64,000 nucleotides of DNA, taken from contig CM028378.1 of NCBI GenBank assembly GCA_013146195.2, positions 86,548,295 to 86,612,294 of the forward strand, in the 5' to 3' direction. Each line of letters begins with the position of its first letter. Position 1 is the first letter of the stretch. Below are positions 11,991 through 23,095 of this stretch, piece after piece. The position numbers and the translations under genes are program-made. The DNA comes from Codonopsis lanceolata (lineage: Eukaryota > Streptophyta > Magnoliopsida > Asterales > Campanulaceae). The notes below the pieces were generated by a model. That model worked only from the letters and a program-made list of their open reading frames with translations, had not been told where the DNA came from and did not search any database.

Positions 11991-13121
11991 TGATTTTCAG
12001 GTTTGGTTGCCTTTTACTCCTGCTGTTGATGAAATGATAATTCTTCCTGATTTATTTTCAATTTTGTCAAATAATGGTTAAGACCCCTTTAGTGGCTCTT
12101 GTTATGTTTAGCCTCTCTCTTATACTATTTGAGGGGTTTGATTTATTAAAAGGAAGAATCTACATCAACCGATATGCCCTTAGACGTGGCCATAATACAT
12201 CTCTACGTAACGCTTTTTTCTACTCTTCATTTCCTCCCTTAGCTACCTAAGCAACGGAAAATTAAAGAGTTGTGACAATGAATTATTCACATGTTCCGTC
12301 CTAATTCACTTTTAAATGTCTATCAAGAATGATAGTTTACCTGAATATTTCCTGATCTGCACTTGTTTGAGACTCGGAGTTGATGCCTGGGTTATATGTA
12401 AGCTTAGGGGTCTGACATAGGTTTAGACTTTGGATTGGGTAGCTGAAAGGGTTTTGATCTACAAAGTGTTTTACATAGAGAATCATGACGTTGTCCTTGT
12501 CTTTAATATTAGAATTCTATCTCTCTTTAATATTGTTACATTTCGCAAAATTTACGTAGAATGTAATCCGGATCTCTTGTTCAGTTGGCAATCATATAAA
12601 TGCTAGTCTATTCATACAGATAGAATCATGACGTTGTCCTTGTCTATAAGACCTAATTGAACAACTGATGAGGGAAAGAATAGGTGAGGCATAAGCAAGA
12701 AAGAAGTGAGTAGCGCAAGCAAAGAATGGATAAGGAGTCGGTAATTTATCATCCTTAACTGCTTTTATCTTGCATAAAGGTCTAATCATCTATTTATCAT
12801 GCTCCAGCAATATGCTAAATTCAGTTTCTTAAATGCTTCTTTGTACCCATTTTTCTTTCTCTCTCTAATTCTTTTTTTTTTAAGTTGATGGATATAAAAT
12901 AAAGCTCATGTGGATATTCTGATCCAGCCCACCATATTGATTTGAATTTAGATTTTTTACTAGTTAAAATATGTCCTTGGTAATACTTTATTTGATTAAT
13001 TTCTGACTATTTGTTTTAATTTTTTTCTTATTATGCATGTGTTTCACTAGAACTTGTGGCCATTTTCTGTCAAATTCCTAAAGTTTATCAACCTCACATT
13101 TTTCTTCTAATGTCTATGCAG
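11991..13121. other. No recognisable gene
   Basis: AT-rich, intron-like sequence. ATCATGACGTTGTCCTTGTC occurs twice (about 12482 and 12625), a short direct repeat. The last 100 bases before 13122 are T-rich and end in a good splice acceptor (TCTATGCAG), as expected of an intron upstream of the next exon. Confidence 0.4.
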
Positions 13122-13207
13122 CATCACTTGGACAGGTTTACAAGGGCCGGCTAAAAGAAAATGGGGATTTGGTTGTTGTTAAAGTACATAAACCATTTGT
13201 TCTGTAA
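13122..13207 (+). pseudogene. ABC1/UbiB-type atypical kinase exon fragment
   Basis: After a splice acceptor at 13120-13121 the frame reads SLGQVYKGRLKENGDLVVVK, then VHKPFVL and a stop at 13205. ASLGQVYKGRL is the alanine-rich nucleotide loop plus the following strands of the ABC1/ADCK/UbiB kinase family, and VVVK holds the lysine that contacts ATP. In plants these proteins act in plastids and mitochondria on quinone and lipid metabolism. In the usual family sequence the lysine is followed by VQRP; here it is VHKP, and the exon runs into a stop instead of continuing. No other exon of the kinase is visible within 2 kb either way, so this is a captured or decayed single exon, not a gene. Confidence 0.75.
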
Positions 13208-13348
13208 TTAATTTAGGTTGTCTTGTCTTTTCATTTAACCATGCAATTGGATCTTCTTCAAACGGTAAATGTTTTGCCGTACGAAATTCAGGCAAGGGGT
13301 GGAAAAAGAGTTACTATTTGCAACAAAGAGCTCGTTAGGAGTGTTTAA

Positions 13349-14310
13349 ACTGCAACAGGAAGTGGAAAGGGGACGAACATGCTGAGGCCTTGGCTCAAAA
13401 TACAGCTGGAAAATGTGAACCATGAAAACTTGTTGAATGTGGGTCTGATTCTTGCGGATGATTCATCTGACATTTAAGTTGGTGATGTTGATGATAAAGA
13501 AACACTAACTGGAGAGTTTGTTTGTGGGAACCTACTTGTTGAGGATGAGTTTAGTTCAAAAGACGTTGGTAACTGCTCATCCGTTGCACTCGTGTCTATT
13601 AAGATACATAAAGAAGGTGAAAATGACTGTATTGATCATGGTGCTATTTTACACTCTCTTTCAGATGCTACTGGTGTGCAAAAAGAAATCTTGCAAGTGG
13701 AGTTATTTGGTGGTAATCCAAAGACAAAGGCATTCTGAGAGGGATCTTGACAATCCTAAACCAAGAAAAAAAAGATATGCTCTTTGAAAAACAGTACCAT
13801 ATATTTTTGTAGTATCTGATACCATCTACCAGATGGCTTTTATGATGCAGGAAGAGATCAACCATTTTTGCCACTAGATAGTTATGAGAAACATTTGCAT
13901 CTTGGCTCATGCAAAGTCATTGTCATGGACAGGTAGCTCCTGAACTTGAATGTGGCTCATGTTGTACTATTGACTCCGCATTGTGATTGTTTTAACTTGA
14001 ATTCAGTGTGGTTATCATTTTTATTCAGGGACTAGATGAAGAATTGGATGCCATAGCACTGTGTGCTCAAGTGTTATTATTTCATTTCAAGCAGATACAT
14101 GGCTCAACCATGGAAAAAGGTCAAGATTCTGATGATAACTTGAAGAGTGCATCGTTGCTTACTTTGTTTGTTTCTGATCACTTTGGAGGCAGTGATAGAA
14201 GTTTGACTATTGAACGGGCTCGAAAAAATGTTTCTGGTTCAAACTATAGGGAGGTGGGCAAACAAAACAGGCCTCTCCTAGTTCATTGTCTCGTCAATTT
14301 TGAGTATTGA
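13349..14310 (+). pseudogene. Unrecognised multi-exon gene fragment
   Basis: Three plus-strand blocks fit one gene. Block A (13349 to about 13718) is open except for one TAA at about 13479 and includes DDKETLTGEFVCGNLLVEDE. Block B (about 13851-13932) includes DQPFLPLDSYEKHLHLGSCK. Block C (14029-14290) includes LDEELDAIALCAQVLLFHFK. A GT donor after TTTGGTG and the AG acceptor before GAAGAGAT join A to B in frame (FGG-RDQPF). The B-to-C junction (donor GACAG/GTAG, acceptor TTCAG/GGAC) is one base out of frame as it stands. I do not recognise the family. One nonsense codon and the frame problem suggest decay; alternatively a different splice site is used. It lies 140 bases after the kinase exon, with no sign that the two belong together. 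Confidence 0.5.
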
Positions 14311-14468
14311 CTTTGATTTAGATACATCGATTAAGACATGTTTATGAATTTGTGTTCGCTTATTGTTTATTAAATTAATGTTTTGAATGTATATATGTAA
14401 GATGATATTTAAGAGTGATTAGTGATAAAAAAAAAAGATCATAATGTGGATGCAATTTGTTTTCCCTT

Positions 14469-15744
14469 TGTGGGTCCCAATGAGCACAATAATAAGCTAG
14501 AAGGGGGGGTTGAATAGCTTATTAACACTTTAAAAACTTTTAAGTAAGTTCCTTGAAAGTTACTTGCAGTCTATGAAAAGAATCAAGTAGCGGAAGACCT
14601 TCAAGAAGATTGTTCCAGGTCTGCCGATAAGGACTACCGGTAGACCTTTTACAGATTACTTAAGTTCTGCTGAAATGGATAATATAAACAATGAAACTAA
14701 GCAGTTCAATAAATAGACAAACAGAAGGAAATAACACAAGTATTTTGGGATGGTTCACACTATAATGAGTGCTACGTCCACCACCAAGGCAGTCAACCTT
14801 GGATTTAAATTGTGCACTATGTTTTCTACTTAGATCAATTACAAAGAATATCCCTAATGGATCGTGTACAAAATATTGACTTGTGTTTGGGTCTAGGGAA
14901 TTAAATATCTGTAAATACAAGATATTTAATTGCAAGTGTAATATAGTTAATGGAAGTAAACAACAAGAAGAATAAAACAATAAATGTTGAAGAGCAGCTT
15001 CTTGTTGTTGACGAGGACTTCTAGATCTGTTGAGGATCTATTGAATGCACTGAACTGAAAGACTTGGAGTTGTGTAGATTCAGAGCAATTCTTTAAGTGT
15101 TCGATTGATTCTGTACAGTTGTCTCTTTGTTCCAGTCTTCAATGGCAGTATTTAAAGCAGATGCACTTCAAAAGATCCGTTGGAGAAGACGAAGACTTCA
15201 ACAGCTCTAATTCATAAATGCATTAAATGCATGGGGCTGTCAGTCAAGGAATTTCGTCTTCACAGATATCTAGAGCAGATAATCATTTCTGAGATCTTGA
15301 AAAAGGTGGGCGATTAGGTGTCAGATCTGAGAGATGAAGCAGAAAGTAGGGGGATACCGCTTTCGCTTTACATTCAGGCGAAAAGTATTCCTGCTTTTCG
15401 GAAAGTTGCTTTCGGCGGCTTGACATGTCAGGAAAAGACTTGGATTAATTCAAATAACATATGGGAATAAGTTTGAATTAATCCAGCTAGCTTTGATCTG
15501 GAGAGGACACGTAGAAGCAGATCAGCTGGACACGAGGTCTACCGATCTTAAGCTTTGAGCAGGTCTTCCGGTGAAGCTGAGAAAGGGGTCTTCCGCTGAA
15601 CCTGAAAAGAGTCCTACAAAAACTATACAAGGCAAAGTTCTATACACAGTTGCCACGCTAATCGATACGCAGCCCGATTAGCCACTGAAGTATAAAACTA
15701 ATGTAATGTACTGATCAGATATAAATTTAACATAAGAATCAACA
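14469..15744 (-). mobile_element. Solo LTR, SIRE-like family, with perfect target duplication
   Basis: Starts TGTGGGTCCC and ends AATCAACA, flanked on both sides by the 5-bp direct repeat CCCTT (14464-14468 and 15745-15749). The last 860 bases match the 3' LTR at 61325-62176 in the same orientation. That copy has its polypurine tract on the right, so both read on the minus strand. No internal region or second LTR is present, so this is a solo LTR left by recombination between the two LTRs of a former full element. It contains repeated AGGTCTNCCG words near 14618, 15533 and 15563-15600. Confidence 0.88.
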
Positions 15745-15749
15745 CCCTT

Positions 15750-15844
15750 GATCTCTTGTATGGTGATATTCATATTTAGTTATTATGTATATATGGGAAT
15801 ATTGCTACTTTGTTATACATTAGGGGAAAAAAATTGTGTGTATA
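15750..15844. other. Short unique spacer
   Basis: AT-rich sequence between the solo LTR and the tandem repeats. Nothing recognised. Confidence 0.4.
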
Positions 15845-16332
15845 ATGTGGTAGCGGTACAAAATACATTTGGGAAGCTAGGAAAATAGTGTCAAATACTT
15901 TTTGGGAATGTGAATAAAGCGTGCCAAATGTATTTAGGAAGCGAGAGCAAACCGTGCCAAATACTATTTGGAAGGGTAGAACCAACTGTGCCAAATGTAT
16001 TTGGGAGGGCAACATAGTCGTGCCAAATACTATTTGGGAAGACAGAACCAACCGTGCCAAATACTATTTGGGAGGGCAGCACAACCGTCCCAAATACCTA
16101 TTTGGGTCTGGTCATTACAAATTGTCCCAAATACTTATCAAATGGCACACACATGCATAATCATTGCTTTTTCCGTGCCAAATACTATTTGGGACGGTTT
16201 TGGGTCGAGACAAATGTATTTGGCACCCTCATATTTGGGAGGGAGCCAAAACCGTCCCAAAAACCTTTTGGCATGGTTTTGGCAGTATTTGGGACGGTTT
16301 TTGGCCTTCCCAAATACACCTTTTTCTTGTAG
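15845..16332 (+). repeat. Subterminal repeat block with CACTA-like end
   Basis: About a dozen copies of a near-palindromic word (GTGCCAAATACTATTTGGGA and variants) occur at about 33-35-base spacing between 15918 and 16120, then in both orientations as CCGTCCCAAA and TTTGGGACGG to 16310. The block ends TTTTTCTTGTAG, the complement of CTACAAGAAAAA, which is the inner part of the terminal inverted repeat of plant CACTA (En/Spm) elements. Dense direct and inverted subterminal words bound by the transposase are a hallmark of these elements. The matching left end is not visible and the outermost bases are AA rather than CA, so only a degenerate end is claimed. Confidence 0.6.
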
Positions 16333-16383
16333 TTCTTCTATAGAGAATTTTATAATCTTACATATTATTCTCATATTTCAGAT

Positions 16384-16837
16384 ATGACTAACGAGAACAA
16401 TACCTTAGCTCCTAATACTAGAACTGGAACTAAAAAGACTGACTGGAGACCCTTCGAACTCGAATCCTACTATGACCAATGCTGAACTTATGACTCAAAT
16501 GGTGATTGTTCTACATCTACCGGTGAACCATAGTGAGAAACCAGAGAAATCCAAAGGGTTGAATTTAAGCACTGGTAGCAAAAGATGCTGTTTTACTTGA
16601 CCACGCTTCATTTGGCAAGGTTTCTGAAAGAAGACCCTCCAAATGTTGGTGAAGATGCTGATTTCCAAGCCGCTAGTGCTTTGGATGCATGGAATCAATC
16701 TGATTTCCTTTGCAAGAACTATGTACTGAACGGGTTGGAATGTATACTCATTGTACAATGTATATCGTTTTAAGAAAACAACAAAGGAACTATGGAACTC
16801 TCTTGACCATAAGTACACCTCTGAGGAGTGTTTTGAA
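16384..16837 (+). pseudogene. Copia gag (UBN2) relic
   Basis: Starts MTNENNTLAPNTRTG and, after two frame changes, continues with LFYLTTLHLARFLKEDPPNV, SALDAWNQSDFLCKNYVLNG and, in another frame, KKTTKELWNSLDHKYTSEE. This is the UBN2-type capsid domain of a copia gag, which packages element RNA. The sequence order is right but at least three frame breaks are present. The frame is cut at about 16837, directly before an unrelated plant-transposon-protein relic. The family differs from the gag at 4.1-4.9 kb. Confidence 0.75.
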
Positions 16838-16853
16838 TGATTTTTAATTGCTA

Positions 16854-17405
16854 ATGGCACCTAAGAAACGAAGTAAATCAAATACCAGTAGGGCATCGTC
16901 ATCTTTTGTTCCGGCAATAGAATTTGATGAGGCCCATTTTCAAAGTGCCGAACACTTTAAGGTTTACTTGGAGAGCTTTAACACTAAAGCCATTTTTCCG
17001 GAGAGAGGATTTGATTTTAAGAGCTATCAACTGGCTCCCCATTTCGCCAGAAATGGGTGGGTGAATCTGTGTGCCGTTCCTGGTGAAGTGGTGGTACCTA
17101 TTGTCCATGAGTTTTATGCTCACAGTGGACGAGTTCTGGGAGAGGACCCCAACTGGTCATGGGTTCAGGGTAACCTAGTTTATTGTGGTCCTGACGCTAT
17201 TCGGGATTTTTATGACTTGCATGTTGTACGGATTGATGATTATCAATCCTACTTACCTTACAATTTGCCTTTGGTCACTATTAGTGATAGGATAGCCGTG
17301 TCTGGGTCTGAGTTGACCTATGGACGAGCGGAGACAGCTGGTCGCCCTTGTTCAATTAGGGAGTGTTGCTTGACTCCCCAGGCCAAGGGAATTTATAAAT
17401 TTATT
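16854..17405 (+). pseudogene. Putative plant transposon protein (envelope-like) fragment
   Basis: ATG at 16854 opens MAPKKRSKSNTSRASSS, followed by AIFPERGFDFKSYQLAPHFA, a VPIVHEFYAH block, and CLTPQAKGIYKFI, where the frame leaves homology. This is the family annotated as 'putative plant transposon protein' found between pol and the 3' LTR of Athila-like and some SIRE-like elements; its role is unknown and it is often called envelope-like. The same family occurs at 60061-61171. The C-terminal third is missing: the gene runs straight into a gypsy LTR piece at about 17405-17412. The first 180 codons are free of stops. Confidence 0.75.
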
Positions 17406-17411
17406 TTACGC

Positions 17412-18760
17412 AGTGAGCGATCGTGAGAATAGTGAGTTCCCCCTCCTATAAAGCCTCGAAGCTCTTCCAAATCTCCTCCAAATACAAAACCAACCGGTCA
17501 AAGTGAGCCTTAGCCCCCAACTAGTTTTCCACCCTATTTCCCCGGTCCAAAAATCTCAAAAAGAGCAGTTGCTTTGCCCGAGTAAAAAGGCCAAATCCGC
17601 CAGAAGCAAGAAGTTGCTCTGCCCGATTTCTGCCAGCAGCAAGCAAACAATAGCAAAACGCAAGCAGTTGCTCCGCCCGTTTGACGGTGAACAGAAGCAA
17701 CCTTCGGAAGCAGTCACTCTGCCTGAATCACATCAGCAGCAAAAAGACTCCCTCTCCCGAAAGGACAGAGCGAGCACACCAACGCTCTTAAAGGTGAGCC
17801 TTTAAGGGTTTTATTTATAAAAAAACTATTTTCCATCCGGCCCAATGTAAAAATATAAGTCGTTGTGCTGCCCGGATCTATTTAGAAAATAGCATTAAAA
17901 AGAGTCATTATTATGACCAAATATTTTGAAATATATTTGTAATTACTAGAAGGAGATAGCTGCAAGTCTGTAAATAATGTAAACATGGATATATTTGCTT
18001 TTAATGCTTTATTTATTTGATAGATAAATATAACAAAAAACATACTTTAGCCAAAAATTGTTTTGAGACTGAAAGGGCGAGTTGGGTGCCTAGCACCTTC
18101 CCAACTCGTAACTTAACCTCCGAACCCGTTTTCTTACAATCTCTGGTTTATTTTTGATTTTTTCTTTGTTTTCTCCTTAAAATAAAGATGGTGACTCTGT
18201 CAAAACATTTTGGATCACAGTGAGGCCCGCAACATCCTCTATTGCACTTTTCCGCTTTTCCCTAAACAAAGGAAAATGGGAATGAAAGGGTGATGCATTT
18301 TATGTATCTTGTTTTCCCCTAAACAAGGGAGGATGAGGTACGGGAAGCCCAAAGCACTCATAGCGATCCAAAATAGGCCCTAAGGCAATTTTTGAAAAGT
18401 CCATAGTGAGGCAGGGCGTGTTCCCACGTGCTCTCGCAACATCCTTTTTTTACACTTTTCCGTTTTCCCCTAAACAAGGGACGATGGGAATGAAAAGAGT
18501 GATGCACTTTCTGTATCTTATTTTCCCCTAAACAAGGGAGGGTGAGATACGGAGAAACACAAAGCTCTCATAATGGGCCAAAAATCACTCGGTGACCGAG
18601 GCATATTCTACGCGCTTCTTGACAACATCATTTCCGCATTTTTAATTTCATTTTCCCCTAAACAAGGGAGGATGGAATGGAAAGCGTGATGTCCATTCCA
18701 CACGTCGCGTTCCCTTAGAAAAGGGAGCGCGGGGCGCGGGCGCTTCCCGGGGTACCCACA
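17412..18760 (+). repeat. Gypsy LTR fragment (3' part), same family as 55763-57595
   Basis: Matches the reverse complement of the solo LTR at 55763-57595 over its last two thirds and ends CCCACA at 18760. The first roughly 450 bases, with the TGTAGACACC start, are absent. It contains a run of AAGNAGTTGCTCTGCCCGA-type words at about 50-60-base spacing (17560-17740) and then three copies of a roughly 200-base unit rich in CTTTTCCGTTTTCCCCTAAAC and AAGGGAGGATG (about 18240-18720). No gene is present; an apparent 100-residue frame at 17503-17805 is made by the repeats. Confidence 0.8.
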
Positions 18761-19195
18761 GATACATTAAATACAAAGAGCTGTTTTGTTGATTTTTTTC
18801 TTCATTGAGAACTGATCGAAGCCATCCAAGAAGCCACATTTCTTTCGGGCATTTCATCGAACAGCTTCCCACCCATACCCAAATCCCCACATTCCCCACA
18901 AACCAGACATCCTTTGTGTTAAAGATACATGTCCAATCCATGTAAGCCCAATTGGGCCCATTTATTTTGTTAGCTCATTTACTTAGTCTTAGATAAATAG
19001 ATATGTAATAAAAGATTAAAGTGTGATATTCAATTATATTAATAGAAGAATATCAGTTTCTCTTATCTTCTCCTTGGTCGTGACCTCCTCTTTCTCCTAC
19101 TGTGTAGATCTCCTCTCTCTTTCTCTCACCTCCGGCCACCACCATTAATGGTGGTGGTCCGGCATCCTCAATATACAAAATTTAACTCTTTGATA
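18761..19195. other. Unassigned, possibly an LTR fragment
   Basis: Contains TGTAAGCCCAATTGGGCC (about 18939), an AATAAAAGA stretch, a polypyrimidine region and an end CTCAATATACA (about 19178). The TG...CA layout and composition resemble a copia LTR, but I see no matching target duplication and no second copy in the window. Confidence 0.3.
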
Positions 19196-21439
19196 ATAGG
19201 CCCGGTTCTGGGGTTGTTCGAACTGACCGATGGAACAGGACCCCCAATGCTAAAGGGCCCATTTTTTTATACCTTGTGACTTGTCTAGCTGACTTCAGAC
19301 TTCACTCTTTAGACCCATAACAGAGATACAATAGAATATTCCAATCTCATGCTGGAAAGTGGAATCAAGAAACCAAATACAAAAATACCAATAGACAATC
19401 GTAATTATCGCATCTATCTCTCTCTCTCTCTCTCTCGTTTCTCTCAAATCTAAAATCACAGAATTACCGTTGTGACTCGCCATCTTCCCTAAAAAATGAA
19501 GCATCAAAACCGATCCAGTCAAGAAGACTTCAACAGCTCCCTTGGCCTTCGATCGTTCTGCTCTCCTACACCAACAACAACCTATTTTTGTTCATATATT
19601 TTTCTTTCCGAATTCTTAGCCCAGTGAAACAATTCTCAATTATTTTCTTTGAAGGAGAAGATTTGATTCATTTGAACATAGAACAGAATTGACAATTTCA
19701 AAGTTCATTACTTCAATTAATCAATTGTTCGAGCTTTTGTGGAGTAAATGTAATCCAGGTAAGTGTTCACAGTTCACTTCAATTTCTACCTCAAATTTCA
19801 TTTCATTATTTATTTGTTTGTACTCATTTTCAATCTTTATCGGGTTGTTTGTATTATTATTATTTTTTTGGTTCATTTGATTCACAATTTCAGCCCTTAT
19901 ATTTGGAATATCATTATTTCATTGAAGGTGGAGAGTTTTTCTCAAGTTTTTAATTGGTAATTTGGCCATTTGGGAGGAATTCAGAACTCGATAGAATTGA
20001 TAAACCAGGTTCTTTCGCTCCTTTCATAGCTACTTAAAATTTTACTTTCTCGTGTTATTGTGATTTATTGTTGTCACTCTTCTCTTCATTTGAGGCATTT
20101 GTTGTGATTTGTTGTTAGTCAGTTATGCCTCCGAGAAGGAAATATGAATCTGGACATGAAAAACGTAAAAATAAAAAAAAGAAATAAACAGTTGAAAGAG
20201 TCTTAAAGAGGAGTTCTTGAAAAGTTTATTATAAAAGACTCACATGTTTCATCTGAGAATGAAAATCGTGCTAATATTGATGGTGGTGTAACAGGTGTTG
20301 ATGTTAATGTTGATTATGCTAATACAATCAATTCACCTAATATTCAAGATAATAATGTTGAGAATTTTGATAATTTGGATGCTAATTTTGATGATGGTGT
20401 TAATGTTAGTGTTGATGATACTGGTGTTGATACTAATATAATCAATTCACCTCATATTCAAAGTAATAATGTTGAGAATTTTGATAATGTGGATGCTAAT
20501 GTTGATGATGCTTTCTATATGCTTGATATATTTGACCCAATAAATTAGGATGCTCTCGATTCTAAAATGATTGATATTTTAGTGGCAAAGAGTCTTAAAA
20601 GAGATTTGTCTATTCGAAAAGGGCCTAAAGATAAACTTTCTAGACGATTTTCTTCAACATGTTATACTAAAGTTTTGTCAAATGAAGAGAATTTTGATAG
20701 AGATTGGCTTGTGTATTCGAAAGAGCTTGATAAAATATTTTGTTTCTGTTGTAAAATATTTAAAAAAAGGTGTGTAAGAGGTCAATTAGCAAATGAGGGT
20801 TTCCGAGATTGGTCACATCTAAGTATTAGACTTAAAGAGCATGAAATAAGTGTAGATCATGTTAAGAATATGACTAGTTGGTATGATTTGCGTTCGAGAC
20901 TTCAAAAAAATGAAACTACTGATAAAGTGGCTCGAAAACAACTTGAGATAGAAAAAGATCACCGGAAAAATGTCTTGTTTAGAATTATTTCATTTGTGAA
21001 ATTTCTTGCAAAACACAATCTAGCATTTTGTGATACTAATGAGAGAATTTATCAAAGCAGCAATGGTAATTTCTTAGGTTTGATTGAAATGTTGGCTGAG
21101 TTTGACCATGTTGTTCAAGAGCATGTTCGACGTATTACAAATGATAAAATTCATTATAACAATCTTGGTCATAAAATCCAAAATGAGTTAATACTTTTGA
21201 TTGCTTCCGCCATTAAATCTGAAATCATTAAGAAAATAAAACAAGCAAAATATTTCTCAGTGATACTTGATTGTACTCCTGATATAAGCCACCAAGAACA
21301 AATGACTTTGATAATAAGATATTTAGATATCTCTTCAAGTTCTGTTAGCATTGAAGAATCATTTTTAGGATTTTTAGATGTGAATGATACAACTGGTCAA
21401 GGACTTTTTGATGTTTTACAAAATGAATTGAAGTCTCTT
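19196..21439 (+). mobile_element. hAT transposon (TTF zinc-finger type), truncated
   Basis: A 5' region with GGCCCGGTTCTGGGG and GGACCCCCAATGCTAAAGGG words and a (TC)10 tract at 19417-19436 leads into a transposase gene at 20125-21439. The transposase family is hAT, the group often named after zinc finger MYM-type protein 1. The right half, with the rest of the transposase and the right terminal repeat, is missing: at about 21440 the sequence changes in mid-gene into the tandem array, with the word TGTAAATGAAGTTTGCC as the first shared stretch. The left terminal repeat cannot be fixed with confidence. Confidence 0.75.
20125..21439 (+). pseudogene. hAT-family transposase, N-terminal half
   Basis: ATG at 20125 starts MPPRRKYESGHEKRKNKKKK, the usual basic start, broken by a TAA. 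The next stretch (20218-20550) is very acidic and Asn/Asp-rich and contains a twofold internal repeat built on INSPNIQDNNVENFDN and INSPHIQSNNVENFDN. The long frame from 20567 has the TTF-type zinc finger (DWLVYSKELDKIFCFCCKIF, with the C-x2-C pair, and later a GFRDWSHLSIRLKEHE block), then the DUF4371 region with AKYFSVILDCTPDISHQEQM, carrying the first catalytic aspartate of the RNase H-like fold. It stops at LKSLCK, about 40% through the normal protein, so the remaining catalytic residues and the dimerisation domain are gone. Confidence 0.85.
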
Positions 21440-21528
21440 TGTAAATGAAGTTTGCCTCGCAAAAGAGGTTAGTTAGTGACAACAGATGAAAACATACCAT
21501 TTATATATGTTAATACTTTTTAAGTTCA

Positions 21529-23064
21529 TAAATTATTATCCGATTTGACTTTTTAAAGTTATACAAAAAATGTTTTTTTTAAAAAAGTAAGTGTTTTTCA
21601 AATAGAAAAAACATAGAGGACAAAATAAAAAATTAATTATTTTACCTATAACATATTTTTGTGTTTGATCTCTCATCTTTGGTTATAGTCAATTCATATG
21701 TGAAAGTGAGACTGAGAGTTATTGTGATAAAGTTTGGGAAGCCTTCTAAAATCCGTTCGGTTGTAGTCAAGTTGGTTAGGATATGCGGCTATCATCTCAA
21801 GCTCGAAAGACCCCGGTTCAGTTTGATTTTGGCTCGCTCCGTCACAACTTGCTTTTATAAAGTTATGAAAAAGTAACTTAAGATGTGTGCATATCTACCA
21901 CTTTTTTTATTGTGACATTTGTGATCATGATGGCATTTTTAGACTTTAAGCAGCCGTGTCTCTATCTTGGCATTTTATGGTACCTTGTTGATTGCGGGGT
22001 GCATTCGGCTCTCCGATTATGTCCAATATCAAATCCAACTGAGTTATTGTCTCAAGCAGTTGATGTATTTTGGATTCAAATCTATCAAAACCATTTTCAA
22101 TATGCTTGAAAATTTTCATTTCGTCTATTATCTCCTTCAATTCCTCCACTACATTGCTTAACAAATTTTTCAAGGGAAGGCATGCGTTAATGACTTCAGG
22201 AGTCATACGTATGTTTTCCTTAGATATCTGAATTAAGTTCAAAACGGCCTCATATTTCTTCATAGAAACGATAATAGTAGAATACGATAAGCTATTCTTG
22301 GCAAACACTTTTATATCCTATGATATAAACTCCTTAAACTTGGATTCTCCTGAAAAAATATAGATTAAACACTTAAAATTTAAGTAATTATCAACATAAA
22401 ATAAACTTTAATAATTTTATAATTAAAGGAGGCTTAGCATCACTGATCTCGTGTAGACATTGAAATTCAGACAAATCACTAGCAACAGAGTGTTGAGCAT
22501 GATACATGGACATAAACCAGAGTCTTAACCAATTGAATTCATCATTTCCAAGACAGTACATTGACTTAAGGCCTGCCTATTCACTTCTTTCAAACAGTAT
22601 TAGTTGGCTCACATCAAAACTCTGCTTTCAAAGAGAGAGCAAAATCTACAAAATCCATCTTCAGTTTAAAAACAACTGAGACAATTAATTGTTTGGAATC
22701 CATTTCAAGGAATTTGGAAAGACGAAGAGAATTAAATGCAGACCGAGGGAACTAAAGAGGGAAATTAAAGCACTGTAATTGCACCATCTGTTTTCCCAAG
22801 GGAGTGGAAATGGGGGGAAATTTCGTGACTTCTTTTTAGAGCGCCTCTCTCTATATATTTTTCAAATAACAGTTCAAAAATATACAAAAAGAAAAAAAAT
22901 GTCATTAGTAAAAAATTATTATTCAATTTCAATTTTCAACCACTATTATTTAAATGTTAGATGGGCATATCATATTGTAAATGAAGTTTGCCTCGTAAAA
23001 GAGGTTAGTTAGTGACAACAGATGAAAACATAACATTTATATATGTTAATACTTTTTAAGTTCA
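21529..23064 (-). pseudogene. Array unit 1 with broken two-exon gene
   Basis: Holds exon 2 (21946 to about 22390) and exon 1 (about 22440-22641) of the array gene, minus strand. Broken in four ways: the splice donor is CTAAG instead of GTAAG, a TAG stands in exon 2 where the open copy has AAT (S-N-D becomes S-stop-D), exon 1 has GAATAG where others have GAAGAG, and exon 2 ends early at a TGA. It is the most diverged unit. Its left edge lacks the Helitron-type tail: after AAGTTCA the sequence runs TAAATTATTATCC, as expected of an unoccupied A/T site. Confidence 0.75.
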
Positions 23065-23095
23065 CTAGTCAAATGCACGCGCGTTGCACGTGTTG
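23065..23095 (-). mobile_element. Helitron-type 3' terminus, unit 1/2 junction
   Basis: On the minus strand a GC-rich hairpin (GCACG ... CGTGC) is followed by ATTTGA and CTAG, then T. Helitrons end in a short hairpin 6-12 bases before CTRR and insert between A and T. Here the plus strand reads GTTCA/CTAG, fitting that rule. Equivalent ends lie at 27032, 28525, 30041 and 31538. Confidence 0.6.

Noticed and set aside
15918..16120. Regular roughly 34-base spacing suggested a CRISPR-like array
   Set aside because: Plant nuclear context, spacers are not unique (they are repeats themselves), and the block ends like a CACTA element.
15776..16387. Several overlapping frames with PNTIWEG- or QIVFGT-type repeats
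   Set aside because: They are made by the tandem CCAAATACTATTTGGG words read in different frames on both strands; not proteins.
17503..17805. Plus-strand 100-residue frame with LLCP repeats
   Set aside because: Produced by the AGTTGCTCTGCCCGA tandem words inside an LTR.
18190..18205. TGGTGACTCTGTC as a possible gypsy primer site following an LTR
   Set aside because: The related LTR with exact target duplication (55763-57595) continues through this sequence, so it lies inside the LTR.
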